Shown: in pieces, positions 44,740 through 53,452 of the stretch
Numbering within the stretch: position 1 is the stretch's first letter
Layout: each line of letters begins with the position of its first letter
DNA from: Bradyrhizobium murdochi
Lineage (GTDB): Bacteria > Pseudomonadota > Alphaproteobacteria > Rhizobiales > Xanthobacteraceae
Length of the DNA stretch: 64,000 bases
Reading direction: 5' to 3'
Assembly (NCBI RefSeq): GCF_000472965.1
Contig: NZ_AXAU01000019.1
Coordinates: 94,341 to 158,340 of the forward strand
Notes under the pieces: generated by a model
What the model was told of the DNA's origin: nothing
Database searches by the model: none
Seen by the model: the letters and a program-made list of their open reading frames with translations, nothing else
Program-made: the position numbers and the translations under genes

Positions 44740-45456
44740 CTACGCCACGATCTTCTGCAGCAGCGCCATCAATGCCTCCGGCGCGGTGACATTCGGCGCA
44801 TGGCTGGCGTCGATCTCGTAGTAGCTCCAGGCGGGATCGCCCTTTGTCATTTTGGCGAACGGTCCGAACGTATCGGCCGGCGTGATGCGGGTGGCGTAGA
44901 TGTAGCTGCGTGGCAGCGTCAGCGCGCCGCCCTGCAGCTTGAGCCTGGTCTCGAAACACTTGATCGGCATGTCGACGCGACGCGCGTTGAGCCATTCGAC
45001 GTCGGCGGGCGACGTATCTGGCGGCGTCGGGTTTGGCGGCACGCGCCAGCCGTCACCGCTCCTCGAAAGCTCCTGCATCCGCGCCCGTCCCGCCTCGTTC
45101 AAATCGAGCAGCGATTGGCCGTCCTGCGGCACGAAAGCGTCGATATAAATGAGCTGCTTGACCTTGTCGCGCGCCCGGTCGGCGACGCCGGTCGCGACCA
45201 TGCCGCCGTAGCTGTGGCCGATCAGCACGAAGTCGCGCAGGTCTTCATACTTAATGACGGCAAGTACGTCTTCGATATGCGAATTAAGATCGATGCCTGG
45301 ATGCGCCAGATGCGCGCGCTCGCCGAGACCGCTGTAGGTTGGCGTGATCAGGCGATGCCCGGCGGTCTGCATCAGCGGATGCATCTTCTTCCAGGCCCAA
45401 CCCGCGGACCACGCGCCGTGACAAACGAGAAAGGTTTTCGAGGCAGTTGCATTCAT
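44740..45456 (-). CDS. Alpha/beta hydrolase
   Basis: 238 codons. The oxyanion motif is FLVCHGAWSAGWAW, the nucleophile elbow GHSYGGMVATGVADRARD, and the catalytic histidine lies in YEIDASHAPNVTAPEAL. It is clearly a relative of the product at 42841: both have LIGHSYGGM or LVGHSYGGM, then IYIDAFVPQDGQ or IYVNAFVPLDGQ. It is upstream of the AraC gene on the same strand. The two may be duplicates under common control. Confidence 0.87.
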   Translation of the reverse strand: MNATASKTFLVCHGAWSAGWAWKKMHPLMQTAGHRLITPTYSGLGERAHLAHPGIDLNSHIEDVLAVIKYEDLRDFVLIGHSYGGMVATGVADRARDKVKQLIYIDAFVPQDGQSLLDLNEAGRARMQELSRSGDGWRVPPNPTPPDTSPADVEWLNARRVDMPIKCFETRLKLQGGALTLPRSYIYATRITPADTFGPFAKMTKGDPAWSYYEIDASHAPNVTAPEALMALLQKIVA

Positions 45457-45556
45457 CGGGCCGTTTCCACCGGGTTATTGTTGAAGGCTTCGATTGCGAT
45501 AGTACCTGCCCGGTCCCTCGTGTAAACGTCGGCACCACGTCGGCGCTACATTCGAC

Positions 45557-45637
45557 GTCATTCCGGGGCGCATCGAAAGATGCGAACCCGGAATCTCGAG
45601 ATTCCGGGTTCGATGCTGCGCATCGCCCCGGAATGAC
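45557..45637. repeat. Family A palindromic repeat (A7)
   Basis: Full copy, GTCATTCCGGGGCG...CTCGAG...CGCCCCGGAATGAC, between the divergent hydrolase and TauE genes. Confidence 0.88.
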
Positions 45638-45667
45638 AGGGGAATATAATGACGGGGGAAGAAAAGA

Positions 45668-46411
45668 GTGGAATTAGCCACCTACGCCATCCTGCTTGCC
45701 GGCGCGCTCGCCGGCGGTTTTGTCTCCGGACTTTCCGGTTTCGGCACGGCGCTGATGGCGCTCGGGATCTGGCTTTACATCTTGCCGCCGGCCATTGCCG
45801 TGCCGCTGGTCCTGATCTGCTCGGTGAGCTCGCAGATCTCGACATTGCCGTCGATGTGGAAAGTTCTCGACTTCAAGCTGGCGTGGCCGTTCGTCGCCGG
45901 CGGTCTTGTCGGCATGCCGATCGGGGCGCTGCTGGTCGCGCGCGCCGACCCGCAAAACTTCAAGCTCAGCGTCGGCGTGATGCTGCTGGTATTTCCCACC
46001 GCACTCTATTTCATCCGCAAGCCGATGGCCTTCTGCTTCGGCGGCCGGGTAGCAGACGCAGCCATCGGATTTGCCGGCGGCATCCTCGGCGGCCTTGCCG
46101 GCCTGTCGGGCCCGCTGCCGACCTTGTGGGCCAGCATCCGCGGCTGGACCAAGGACCAGCGCCGCGGCGTTTTCCAGATCTTCAACGGCAGCGTGCTCGG
46201 TGCCGCGCTCATCCTGCAGATCGCCAGCGGCTTCGTTGAATTCGACGTGTTCTGGCTGGCGATGCTGGCGCTGCCCGGCACGCTGGTCGGCGCCCGTCTG
46301 GGCATGCGCACCTATCACGCCCTCAATGATCGAAACTTCTACGACGTCGTGCTGGCTCTGCTGTTTTTGTCCGGGGTCGGATTGGTGTGGAGCAGCATTG
46401 CTCCGAGATAG
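45668..46411 (+). CDS. TauE/SafE-family membrane permease
   Basis: 247 codons from GTG 45668, with GGGGGAAGAAAAG upstream. About eight hydrophobic segments form two TauE repeats, each with the family's glycine pattern (GGFVSGLSGFGTALMAL and AGGILGGLAGLSGPLPTLW). Members export sulfite, sulfoacetate or related anions. The substrate is unknown, as no sulfur genes lie beside it. It is followed 72 bases later by another transporter gene on the same strand. Confidence 0.88.
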   Translation: MELATYAILLAGALAGGFVSGLSGFGTALMALGIWLYILPPAIAVPLVLICSVSSQISTLPSMWKVLDFKLAWPFVAGGLVGMPIGALLVARADPQNFKLSVGVMLLVFPTALYFIRKPMAFCFGGRVADAAIGFAGGILGGLAGLSGPLPTLWASIRGWTKDQRRGVFQIFNGSVLGAALILQIASGFVEFDVFWLAMLALPGTLVGARLGMRTYHALNDRNFYDVVLALLFLSGVGLVWSSIAPR

Positions 46412-46483
46412 GCGTGCATAGCCGCCATGTGCTCCGAGTAGATTGCTGTACGCTGACCTGCAAAGCGGCTAACCAATCGCGTC

Positions 46484-47416
46484 ATGAGCTCCCCTGCTTC
46501 GCGCGAGCGCCTCGGCCTGTTGCTGGGCTTCATCGGCATGGCGATCTTCGGCGGCACGCTGCCGGCGACGCGGATTGCGGTTGCCGAAATTGATCCGATT
46601 GCACTGACCGCGCTGCGCACCGCGATCGCCGGGCTGTGCTCGCTGGCGCTCCTTCTCGTGTTGCGCCGACCGCTGCCGCCCCGCCCACTGTGGCTGCAAC
46701 TGATCATTGCGATGCTTTGCGTCGCGATCCTGTTTCCGCTGTTGATGTCGATGGGCATGCAGAGGGTCGACGCCTCGCATGGCGGCGTGGTGCTGGGCGT
46801 GCTGCCGATCGCCACCGCGCTGGTTGCCGTCGCCATCACTCATGAGCGGCCGCGGTCGCTGTTCTGGATCGCCTCCGTGGCCGGCGCCGCGCTGGTGATC
46901 GCATTCGCATTGCGGCTAGGCGGCGGCGCGCTTGTCGCCGGTGATTTATTCCTGTTCGCATCGGTCGCCGTCGCCGCGATCGGCTACGCATTCTCCGGCC
47001 GGCTCACCTCGCAAATGCCCGGCTGGGAGGTCATAAGCTGGATTCTGGTGATTGCGCTGCCGCTGTCGATCCCGGCAGCCGTGCTGACCATGCCCGCCGA
47101 TATCACCCACATCGCGCTGAAACCCTGGCTCGGGCTACTCTACGTCGCATTGTTCTCGCAATGGATCGGCTTCTTCGCGTGGAATGCGGGACTAGCGATG
47201 GGCGGCATCGCGCGGGTTTCGCAGATCCAGTTGCTGCAACCCTTCATCACCTTTGCGCTCGCGGCGTTCTTCAACGACGAGACCATCACGCTGCAGATCC
47301 TGCTGTTCGCTGCCGCCGTCGTGGTGACGGTGGCCATTTCGACGCGCACGCGGGCTAGGCCTGCGCCCTCACTGCCGCAGCGAGATCGCGAGCCGCCTCA
47401 GCTCGCGGCGTCCTGA
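46484..47416 (+). CDS. DMT-superfamily transporter (EamA)
   Basis: 310 codons and ten predicted membrane helices in two five-helix EamA halves. The first half starts LGLLLGFIGMAIFGGTLPATRIAVAEIDP, and the second contains WEVISWILVIALPLSIPAAVL and RVSQIQLLQPFITFALAAFF. Such proteins export metabolites or drugs. No substrate can be assigned. It may be cotranscribed with the TauE-like gene. Confidence 0.88.
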   Translation: MSSPASRERLGLLLGFIGMAIFGGTLPATRIAVAEIDPIALTALRTAIAGLCSLALLLVLRRPLPPRPLWLQLIIAMLCVAILFPLLMSMGMQRVDASHGGVVLGVLPIATALVAVAITHERPRSLFWIASVAGAALVIAFALRLGGGALVAGDLFLFASVAVAAIGYAFSGRLTSQMPGWEVISWILVIALPLSIPAAVLTMPADITHIALKPWLGLLYVALFSQWIGFFAWNAGLAMGGIARVSQIQLLQPFITFALAAFFNDETITLQILLFAAAVVVTVAISTRTRARPAPSLPQRDREPPQLAAS

Positions 47417-47529
47417 TCGGTCAGGACCTGATTATCCGCAATCAGTTCGGTCCCGGCCGCGTCGCGCGAGCCCCTCTCGATGCCGGAAAACATATTCCGA
47501 CATCGATCGGGTTCGCAACAATACGGCTC

Positions 47530-49332
47530 TCACTCCGCCGCCGAAATGCGGCTGAACTCGGTGGCCTGCAGCTCGAACAGCCCGCGATAGATGCCGCCGG
47601 GCCGCGCCGTCAGCGCCGCATGCGTGCCCTGCTCGACGATCTCGCCGCGGTCGAACACCAGGATGCGGTCGAGGCTGCGCACCGTCGACAGCCGGTGCGC
47701 GATCACGATCGAGGTGCGCCCCTTCATCAGCCGCTCCATCGCCTGCTGGATCAGGCCCTCTGACTCTGAATCGAGGCTGGAGGTTGCCTCGTCCAGGATC
47801 AGCACCGGCGCGTCCGCCAGGAACGCGCGTGCCAGCGCGACACGCTGCCGCTCGCCACCCGACAGCTTGACGCCGCGCTCGCCGACCAGCGTGCCGTAGC
47901 CCTTCGGCAGCCGCAGGATGAAGTCATGCGCGTTGGCAAGCCGCGCCGCCTGCTCGATCGCCGCCATGCTGGCGCCCGGCCGGCCATAGGCGATGTTCTC
48001 GGCCAGCGTACGGTGAAACAGAATCGGTTCCTGCTGCACGATCGCGATCTGGCTGCGCAACGATTGCTGCGTGGCTTTCGCGACATCCTGACCGTCGATC
48101 AGGATTTTCCCGCCGCCGATATCGTAGAGCCGTTGCACCAGCTTGACGAAAGTGGTCTTGCCGGAGCCGGAGCGGCCGACCAGGCCGACCCGTTCACCGG
48201 CGCGGATCTCGACCGACAGTCCGTCATACAGCGGCGCGCGGTGACCGCCGTAATGGAACGTCACGTCGTCGAACACGATGCGGCCGCCCTGGATGTCGAT
48301 CGGCTTGGCATCCGGCGCATCGGCAATGCCGATCGGCTCGTCGTGAATCGCGACCAGCTCCTCCATGTCGTTGACCGAGCGCTGCAGGTTGTTGATGTGC
48401 ATGCCGACGTCACGCAGATAAGCATGAATGATGTAGTAGCTGGTCAGCACGTAGGTGACGTCGCCCGGCGTGGCGCGGCCGGCGATCCACAACAGGATCG
48501 CCCCGCCGATCACCGAGCCGCGAAAGCACAACAGCACCGCAAGTTGCGCCGTCGAGGTGTAGTTATAGCGGTACCACGTCCGACGCACGCGGGTGCGCCA
48601 GCGTCCGACGACGCCGGCCAGCCGCGCATCCTCGCGCGCTTCCGCGCCGAAGGACTTTACCACCGCGTTGCAGGTCAAGGCATCCGCCAGCGTGCCGCCG
48701 ACCTTGGTGTCCCAGGCGTTGGAGACGCGCGCAGCCGGTGCGATGTAGTTCACCGAGAACGCCATCGTCATCGAGACATAGATCACGGTGCCGACCGCGA
48801 TGACCGCACCTAACACCGGCCAGTGCAGCCCGAGCAGGATCATCGAGCCGACCAGCACCAATAGCGACGGCAGTAGCGCCATCAAGATAGTGTCGTTGAG
48901 CAGGTCGAGCGCCCACATGCCGCGCGTGATCTTGCGCACGGTCGAGCCGGCAAACGAGTTGGCGTGCCAGTCGGTCGAGAAGCGCTGCACGCGCGCGAAA
49001 GCGTCGCGCGACACGTCTGACATGGTCGTGAGCGTGAACGGCACGATCGCCTGCAGGCCGGTCAGGCGCAGGATCATCGATATGAGGCCGAGCGCGACGA
49101 TCCCGCCGAAGGCTGTAAACGCAGCCTGTCGCGCGCCTGGATCGGAGGTGCCCAGCGTCAGCGCATCGACCAGCCGGCCGGAGAAGATCGGCATGAACAG
49201 GTCGGCCGCGGTTGCTCCCAGCAGGCCGCCGGTTACGACGGCAACGCGGCCGGGCTGTTGCAGCCAGTGGCGGAACACGAACGGGATCACCACGCGTATC
49301 GCCGCGGGACGTTTGTCTCTTTGAACGGTCAT
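47530..49332 (-). CDS. ABC exporter, fused permease and ATPase
   Basis: 600 codons from ATG 49332 (MTVQRDKRPAAIRVV). Six membrane helices make the type-I exporter domain to about residue 330. The nucleotide-binding domain carries Walker A GRSGSGKTTF, the Q-loop in AIVQQEPILFHRT, signature LSGGERQRVALARAF, Walker B VLILDEATSSLDSES and the switch histidine in IVIAHRLSTV. It is a half-transporter that must dimerise, of the MsbA/multidrug type. A short leader frame and two exclusive hairpins lie upstream. Confidence 0.93.
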   Translation of the reverse strand: MTVQRDKRPAAIRVVIPFVFRHWLQQPGRVAVVTGGLLGATAADLFMPIFSGRLVDALTLGTSDPGARQAAFTAFGGIVALGLISMILRLTGLQAIVPFTLTTMSDVSRDAFARVQRFSTDWHANSFAGSTVRKITRGMWALDLLNDTILMALLPSLLVLVGSMILLGLHWPVLGAVIAVGTVIYVSMTMAFSVNYIAPAARVSNAWDTKVGGTLADALTCNAVVKSFGAEAREDARLAGVVGRWRTRVRRTWYRYNYTSTAQLAVLLCFRGSVIGGAILLWIAGRATPGDVTYVLTSYYIIHAYLRDVGMHINNLQRSVNDMEELVAIHDEPIGIADAPDAKPIDIQGGRIVFDDVTFHYGGHRAPLYDGLSVEIRAGERVGLVGRSGSGKTTFVKLVQRLYDIGGGKILIDGQDVAKATQQSLRSQIAIVQQEPILFHRTLAENIAYGRPGASMAAIEQAARLANAHDFILRLPKGYGTLVGERGVKLSGGERQRVALARAFLADAPVLILDEATSSLDSESEGLIQQAMERLMKGRTSIVIAHRLSTVRSLDRILVFDRGEIVEQGTHAALTARPGGIYRGLFELQATEFSRISAAE

Positions 49333-49453
49333 GGCGTCATCCGGCTGCGCGAAAGGCGCAAACCGGCTCCATCTGGGTTTGACGCGCGGGCAGCCTCGGG
49401 CCGAACGCATGCGTCGTTGAAAACTGTCGTTAAGTCGTTGGGAAGTTTGGAAA

Positions 49454-49479
49454 GATCGGGGTCAGGCCCGATCAGGGCC
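49454..49479 (-). promoter_or_regulatory. Alternative hairpins upstream of the ABC exporter
   Basis: On the minus strand, GGCCC TGATC GGGCC forms one hairpin, and GATCGGG CCTGAC CCCGATC forms another that uses the same central bases. They cannot coexist, as in attenuators. A weak CTTT follows. Confidence 0.35.
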
Positions 49480-49493
49480 GGCGGAGATCGCGC

Positions 49494-49565
49494 TCAGCGA
49501 CGCGACCGAAAAACCAGCACCAGCGTCGGACGCGAGGGCGCGATCTGCGAATACATCGAAATCAT
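49494..49565 (-). CDS. Possible 23-codon leader peptide
   Basis: ATG 49565 to TGA 49494, preceded by GGGGAG at a good distance. The peptide MISMYSQIAPSRPTLVLVFR... ends 14 bases before the alternative hairpins, and the ABC exporter starts 120 bases further on. Its position, not its sequence, suggests translational attenuation. It could be chance. Confidence 0.35.
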   Translation of the reverse strand: MISMYSQIAPSRPTLVLVFRSRR

Positions 49566-49663
49566 GCAAATCTCCCCGGTTCGAGCGACAATGCGCAGCT
49601 TATAAATGCATCGCGGGTGATTTGCAACATGACAAGGACGTGAACAGCGTTGTCACGCCGCTT

Positions 49664-51247
49664 TTAATGCGCGTCGCCGCCGAGCGCCGCTGCTGAAGGC
49701 TTTTCCAGAACCATCACCAGCAGGCTCAGGGCGAAATAGAACACGGCCAGCATGAAGAAGGCGTCGCCATAGCCCATCACGACGGCCTGGCGGTGCACGA
49801 TCTGCGACAATTGCTTCATCGCCATCAGCGCGGCGTCACCCATGCCCTGCATGCGCTGGGTGAACATGTTGAGGGTATCGACCGCAGCGGCGTTGCCCCA
49901 GGTGACGCGGTCGTGCAGGCGCGAGATATGCAGGTCGGTGCGTTCGTTCAGCACCTGGTTGATGACGGCCAAGCCCACCGCGCCGCCGAGATTGCGCGTC
50001 AGGTTGAACAGGCCCGAGGCGTTCTTCACCCGCTCCGGCGCCAGCGTGCCGAGCGCGATCGTGTTGGTCGGCACTATCACCAGCATCAAGCCGGCTCCGC
50101 GCAAAATCTGCGGCAGCAGCAATTCGTAGAAATCATACTCTTTCGTCATCCAGGTCATCTGGTACGAGCCGAGCGCGAACAGCACCAGACCGATCGCGAT
50201 CAGGTAGCGCACGTCGTATTTCGCCATCAGCCGCCCCACGATCGGGGCGGTGAGGAACATGGCGATACCAGAGACGAACATGGTCTCACCGATCATCATC
50301 GGGCTATAGCCGCGCACTTCGGCGAGGTAACGCGGATACATGTAGGTGAGGCCGTAAAGGCCGACGCCGACGCAGAACGAGATCAGGCAGCAGAGGCTGA
50401 AATTGCGGTCGGTGAAGGTCCTGAGGTCGACGATCGGCTCTCGCACGCTGAGCACGCGCCAGAAGAAGGCGATCGCCGAGATCGCGCAGATCGCGGCGCA
50501 GACCGCGACCGACGTGTCTTCCAGCCATTGCGACTGCGGCCCCTCTTCCAGCACATATTCGAGCGTGCCGAGGAAGCCGGCCATGAACAATAGGCCCCAC
50601 CAGTCGAAATGCTCGAGCAGCGCGAAGTTCGGCTTGTCGAAATCGCACAGCACCCACACGCCGATGGTGATGCCGATGCCGGGAACGATGTTGATGAAGA
50701 ACAGCCAGTGCCACGACATCGTGTCTGTAATGAAACCGCCGACCGTCGGCCCGATCGTCGGCGCCAGTGTCGCGACCAGGCCGATGATCGGAGCGACGAT
50801 ATGGATTTTCGAACGCGGAAACACCGTATAGGCGGATGCGAACACGGTCGGGATCATGCCCGCGCCCAAAAATCCCTGGATCGCGCGCCACACGATCATC
50901 TGCTCGATGGTCGAGGCAAATCCGCAAAAGAAGCTCGCGACGGTGAAGCCGGAGGCGGAAATCGCAAACAGCAGACGCGTGCCGAACGCGCGCGACAGGA
51001 AGCCGGAGAGCGGGATCGCAATCACCTCGGCGATCAGGTACGAGGTCTGCACCCATGACACTTCGCTGGAACTGGCAGAAAGTCCTGCCTGAATCTGCTG
51101 TAGCGACGCCGAGACGACCTGGATGTCCAGGATCGACATGAACATCCCGAACACCATGATGAGAAACGCAAACAGCCGCCGCGGCGGGATGCGCTCGTCG
51201 GCCGCTGCGTTCATCAGCGAAGGCGATGCGGTGGTGGCGTCGGCCAT
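49664..51247 (-). CDS. emrB: DHA2-family MFS efflux pump, EmrB-like
   Basis: 527 codons from ATG 51247 and fourteen membrane helices. The DHA2 signature is visible: LDIQVVSASLQQIQAGLSAS near TM1, WVQTSYLIAEVIAIPLSGFLSRAFG, and GPTVGGFITDTMSWHWLFFINIVPG (motif C). It works with a periplasmic adaptor and an outer-membrane channel to expel hydrophobic toxins. The adaptor is encoded just upstream (gap 51 bases). The TolC component is not in the window. Confidence 0.93.
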   Translation of the reverse strand: MADATTASPSLMNAAADERIPPRRLFAFLIMVFGMFMSILDIQVVSASLQQIQAGLSASSSEVSWVQTSYLIAEVIAIPLSGFLSRAFGTRLLFAISASGFTVASFFCGFASTIEQMIVWRAIQGFLGAGMIPTVFASAYTVFPRSKIHIVAPIIGLVATLAPTIGPTVGGFITDTMSWHWLFFINIVPGIGITIGVWVLCDFDKPNFALLEHFDWWGLLFMAGFLGTLEYVLEEGPQSQWLEDTSVAVCAAICAISAIAFFWRVLSVREPIVDLRTFTDRNFSLCCLISFCVGVGLYGLTYMYPRYLAEVRGYSPMMIGETMFVSGIAMFLTAPIVGRLMAKYDVRYLIAIGLVLFALGSYQMTWMTKEYDFYELLLPQILRGAGLMLVIVPTNTIALGTLAPERVKNASGLFNLTRNLGGAVGLAVINQVLNERTDLHISRLHDRVTWGNAAAVDTLNMFTQRMQGMGDAALMAMKQLSQIVHRQAVVMGYGDAFFMLAVFYFALSLLVMVLEKPSAAALGGDAH

Positions 51248-51298
51248 GGTCAGCTCGGCACAGGCGCCGGGCTTTCGCCCGGAGGGATTCAAGAATAA

Positions 51299-52597
51299 TT
51301 ACTGCGGTTGAACCATCCCGGGCGCATCGAGGTCGGCCTCGCTGTCGGCGTCGGCTGCGCCCTCGCGGGTGTCGACGGTGGTGTAGACCGACATGCCGGC
51401 GCGCAGCAGGTTCTGCTTTGCGACTTCCTTCGGCACGCGAATGCGAACCGGCAGCCGCTGCACGATCTTGGTGAAATTGCCGGTGGCGTTGTCCGGCGGC
51501 AGCAACGTGAACACCGATCCTGCCGCGGGTGAAATGCTGTCGACGACGCCAGCGAACTTGCGGTGACCGTAGGCGTCGACGGAGATCTTCACCGGCTGGC
51601 CGGGACGGATGCGCTTGAGCTGGGTTTCCTTGTAATTGGCGTCGATGAAGACGTCGTTGAGCGGCACCACATTGGCGAGCCGCTGCCCGGCCTGGATGAA
51701 ATCGCCGGCATTGACGAGCCGATTGGAGAAGGTGCCGTCGACGGGCGCGCGCACCGAGGTAAAGGCAAGGTCGCGCTCTGCCTTGGCAAGCTGGGTCTGC
51801 AATTCCACGAGCTGCGCGCGCGCCTCGGCCTGCTGCGCCTTCGTCACCTCGACATTGTCGCGCGCGGCATCATAGGCAGCCTGCGCCGATTTCACCGCGG
51901 CGAGGCTCTGGTCGCGGCCGGCTTCTGAGACCTCGAAGGCGGCGCGTGAGGCAAAGCCCTTGATGCTCAGCGCCTGCTGGCGGTCGAAGTCGAGGCCTGC
52001 GCGCTTCATCGCCGCTTCCGCGGAAGCGAGCTGCGCCCTGGTCTGCTCGACGGCGCTTTCCAGCGCCGTGACCTGACGGCCGATACGGTCGATGGTGGCC
52101 TGCTGGGTCGCGATCTTGCTGCGCGCGGCTTCCACCGCGATGCGGTAGTCGCCGTCGTCGATCCTGAAGATCACGTCGCCGGCGCGAACGAGCGAATTGT
52201 CGCGGGGCAGGATAGCCGCGACATGGCCCGATACCCGGGCGCCCAGCGTGGTGTTGTTGGCGCGAACGTAAGCGTCGTCCGTCGAGACATAGAAACGCCC
52301 GACTAGGACGAAGTAGACGGCGTAACCGATCGCGGCCAGCGCGAGCAAGCCAAGCACAGCGATCATGACGAACTTGCGCTTGCCCGGTTTCGCGGCCGAT
52401 GCATCGACGGACGCCGCGGCTGGCTTTTCAGGTGCGGGAGCACCGGGCGGCTCCGCGGGGCGACGCCTGGTTTCTTCCGCGATCTGGGACCGCAACTGAT
52501 CGGCGAACTGAGAGCCGGCCTCGGGCGCGGCTTCATCCTGCGCCCCATCCGGTTCGGCGCGAACGACGCGTGCGGCCTGGTCTCTCGCTGCGGCCAT
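51299..52597 (-). CDS. emrA: HlyD-family periplasmic adaptor, EmrA-like
   Basis: 432 codons from ATG 52597, with GGGAGG upstream. A cytoplasmic N-terminus of about 85 residues precedes one membrane helix (MIAVLGLLALAAIGYAVYFVLV). Next comes YVSTDDAYVRANNTTLGARVSGHV, the lipoyl half, a long coiled coil, and FTSVRAPVDGTFSNRL, the second half. It bridges the EmrB pump and an outer-membrane channel. It is the first gene of the efflux pair, under a palindromic operator shared with the divergent TetR gene. Confidence 0.93.
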   Translation of the reverse strand: MAAARDQAARVVRAEPDGAQDEAAPEAGSQFADQLRSQIAEETRRRPAEPPGAPAPEKPAAASVDASAAKPGKRKFVMIAVLGLLALAAIGYAVYFVLVGRFYVSTDDAYVRANNTTLGARVSGHVAAILPRDNSLVRAGDVIFRIDDGDYRIAVEAARSKIATQQATIDRIGRQVTALESAVEQTRAQLASAEAAMKRAGLDFDRQQALSIKGFASRAAFEVSEAGRDQSLAAVKSAQAAYDAARDNVEVTKAQQAEARAQLVELQTQLAKAERDLAFTSVRAPVDGTFSNRLVNAGDFIQAGQRLANVVPLNDVFIDANYKETQLKRIRPGQPVKISVDAYGHRKFAGVVDSISPAAGSVFTLLPPDNATGNFTKIVQRLPVRIRVPKEVAKQNLLRAGMSVYTTVDTREGAADADSEADLDAPGMVQPQ

Positions 52598-52676
52598 TAC
52601 CGGCCTCCCATTCAAATGTCGCGATGCATGAGGCCACAGAAACCGGCCGCAGTGGTGCCTTAAACTCAAAATATCA

Positions 52677-52697
52677 TTGACCGAACGGTTCGGTCAA
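52677..52697. promoter_or_regulatory. TetR-type operator between emrA and tetR
   Basis: TTGACCGAAC, one central base, then GTTCGGTCAA: a perfect 10+1+10 palindrome. It lies 80 bases before emrA and 87 before the TetR gene, where it could repress both. Confidence 0.8.
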
Positions 52698-52783
52698 GCT
52701 AGGTTGCTACCATACCGATCATAAAGCGAGAAAAGACTTCCTGCTATATCCCGGGTTGAATTCCCACGGGAGAAGATAAACCA

Positions 52784-53425
52784 ATGGTTGCACCCACGGC
52801 AAACACGATTCATCCCTTAGGCGAGGAGGACAGTTCGAAGCGCCGCCAGATTTTGGACGGCGCGCGAAAGGTGTTCATGGATCTGGGCTTTGATGGGGCC
52901 AGCATGAACGAGATCGCGCGGTCGGCCGGCGTCTCCAAAGGCACGCTTTACGTTTACTTCGCCGACAAGAGCCGGCTGTTCGAGGCCATCGTCGAGGACG
53001 ATGCGCTCGAAAAAAGCAAGATTGCGTACAATCTCGATCCCAAACGCGATGTCGAAACCACGCTGCGCGAATTCGGCCGAACCTATATCGGTTCGATCTG
53101 CCGGCCGGGCGGCGGTTCGTCGATCCGTACGGTAATGGCAATCGCCGAGCGGATGCCGGAGGTCGGACGCCAGTTCTACGGGAACGTGCTGGCAAAGACG
53201 ATCAACCGCCTCGCCGAATATCTGCAGGCGCATGTCCGATCGAACGATCTTGCGATCGACGATTGCGGCCTCGCCGCCGCGCAGTTCCTGCAGATGTGCC
53301 AGGCGACGCTGTTTCTGCCGTTCGTGTTTCAGGCCGAGCCGGCGCCATCGGCGGAGCGCATCGCGCGCGTGGTCGACAGCGCGACGCGGGTGTTTCTGGC
53401 GACCTATCGGACGAAGCCGGGGTAA
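52784..53425 (+). CDS. TetR-family regulator of the efflux pair
   Basis: 213 codons. The N-terminal HTH spans about 20-70: RRQILDGARKVFMDLGFDGASMNEIARSAGVSKGTLYVYFADKSRLF. The ligand-binding half has the layout of AcrR-like TetR_C domains (MAIAERMPEVGRQFYGNVL). It is divergent from emrA with a perfect palindrome between them. It is therefore probably an autoregulated repressor released by efflux substrates. Confidence 0.92.
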   Translation: MVAPTANTIHPLGEEDSSKRRQILDGARKVFMDLGFDGASMNEIARSAGVSKGTLYVYFADKSRLFEAIVEDDALEKSKIAYNLDPKRDVETTLREFGRTYIGSICRPGGGSSIRTVMAIAERMPEVGRQFYGNVLAKTINRLAEYLQAHVRSNDLAIDDCGLAAAQFLQMCQATLFLPFVFQAEPAPSAERIARVVDSATRVFLATYRTKPG

Positions 53426-53452
53426 GACCGGCCTCGCCTTTTCCGGACCAAC

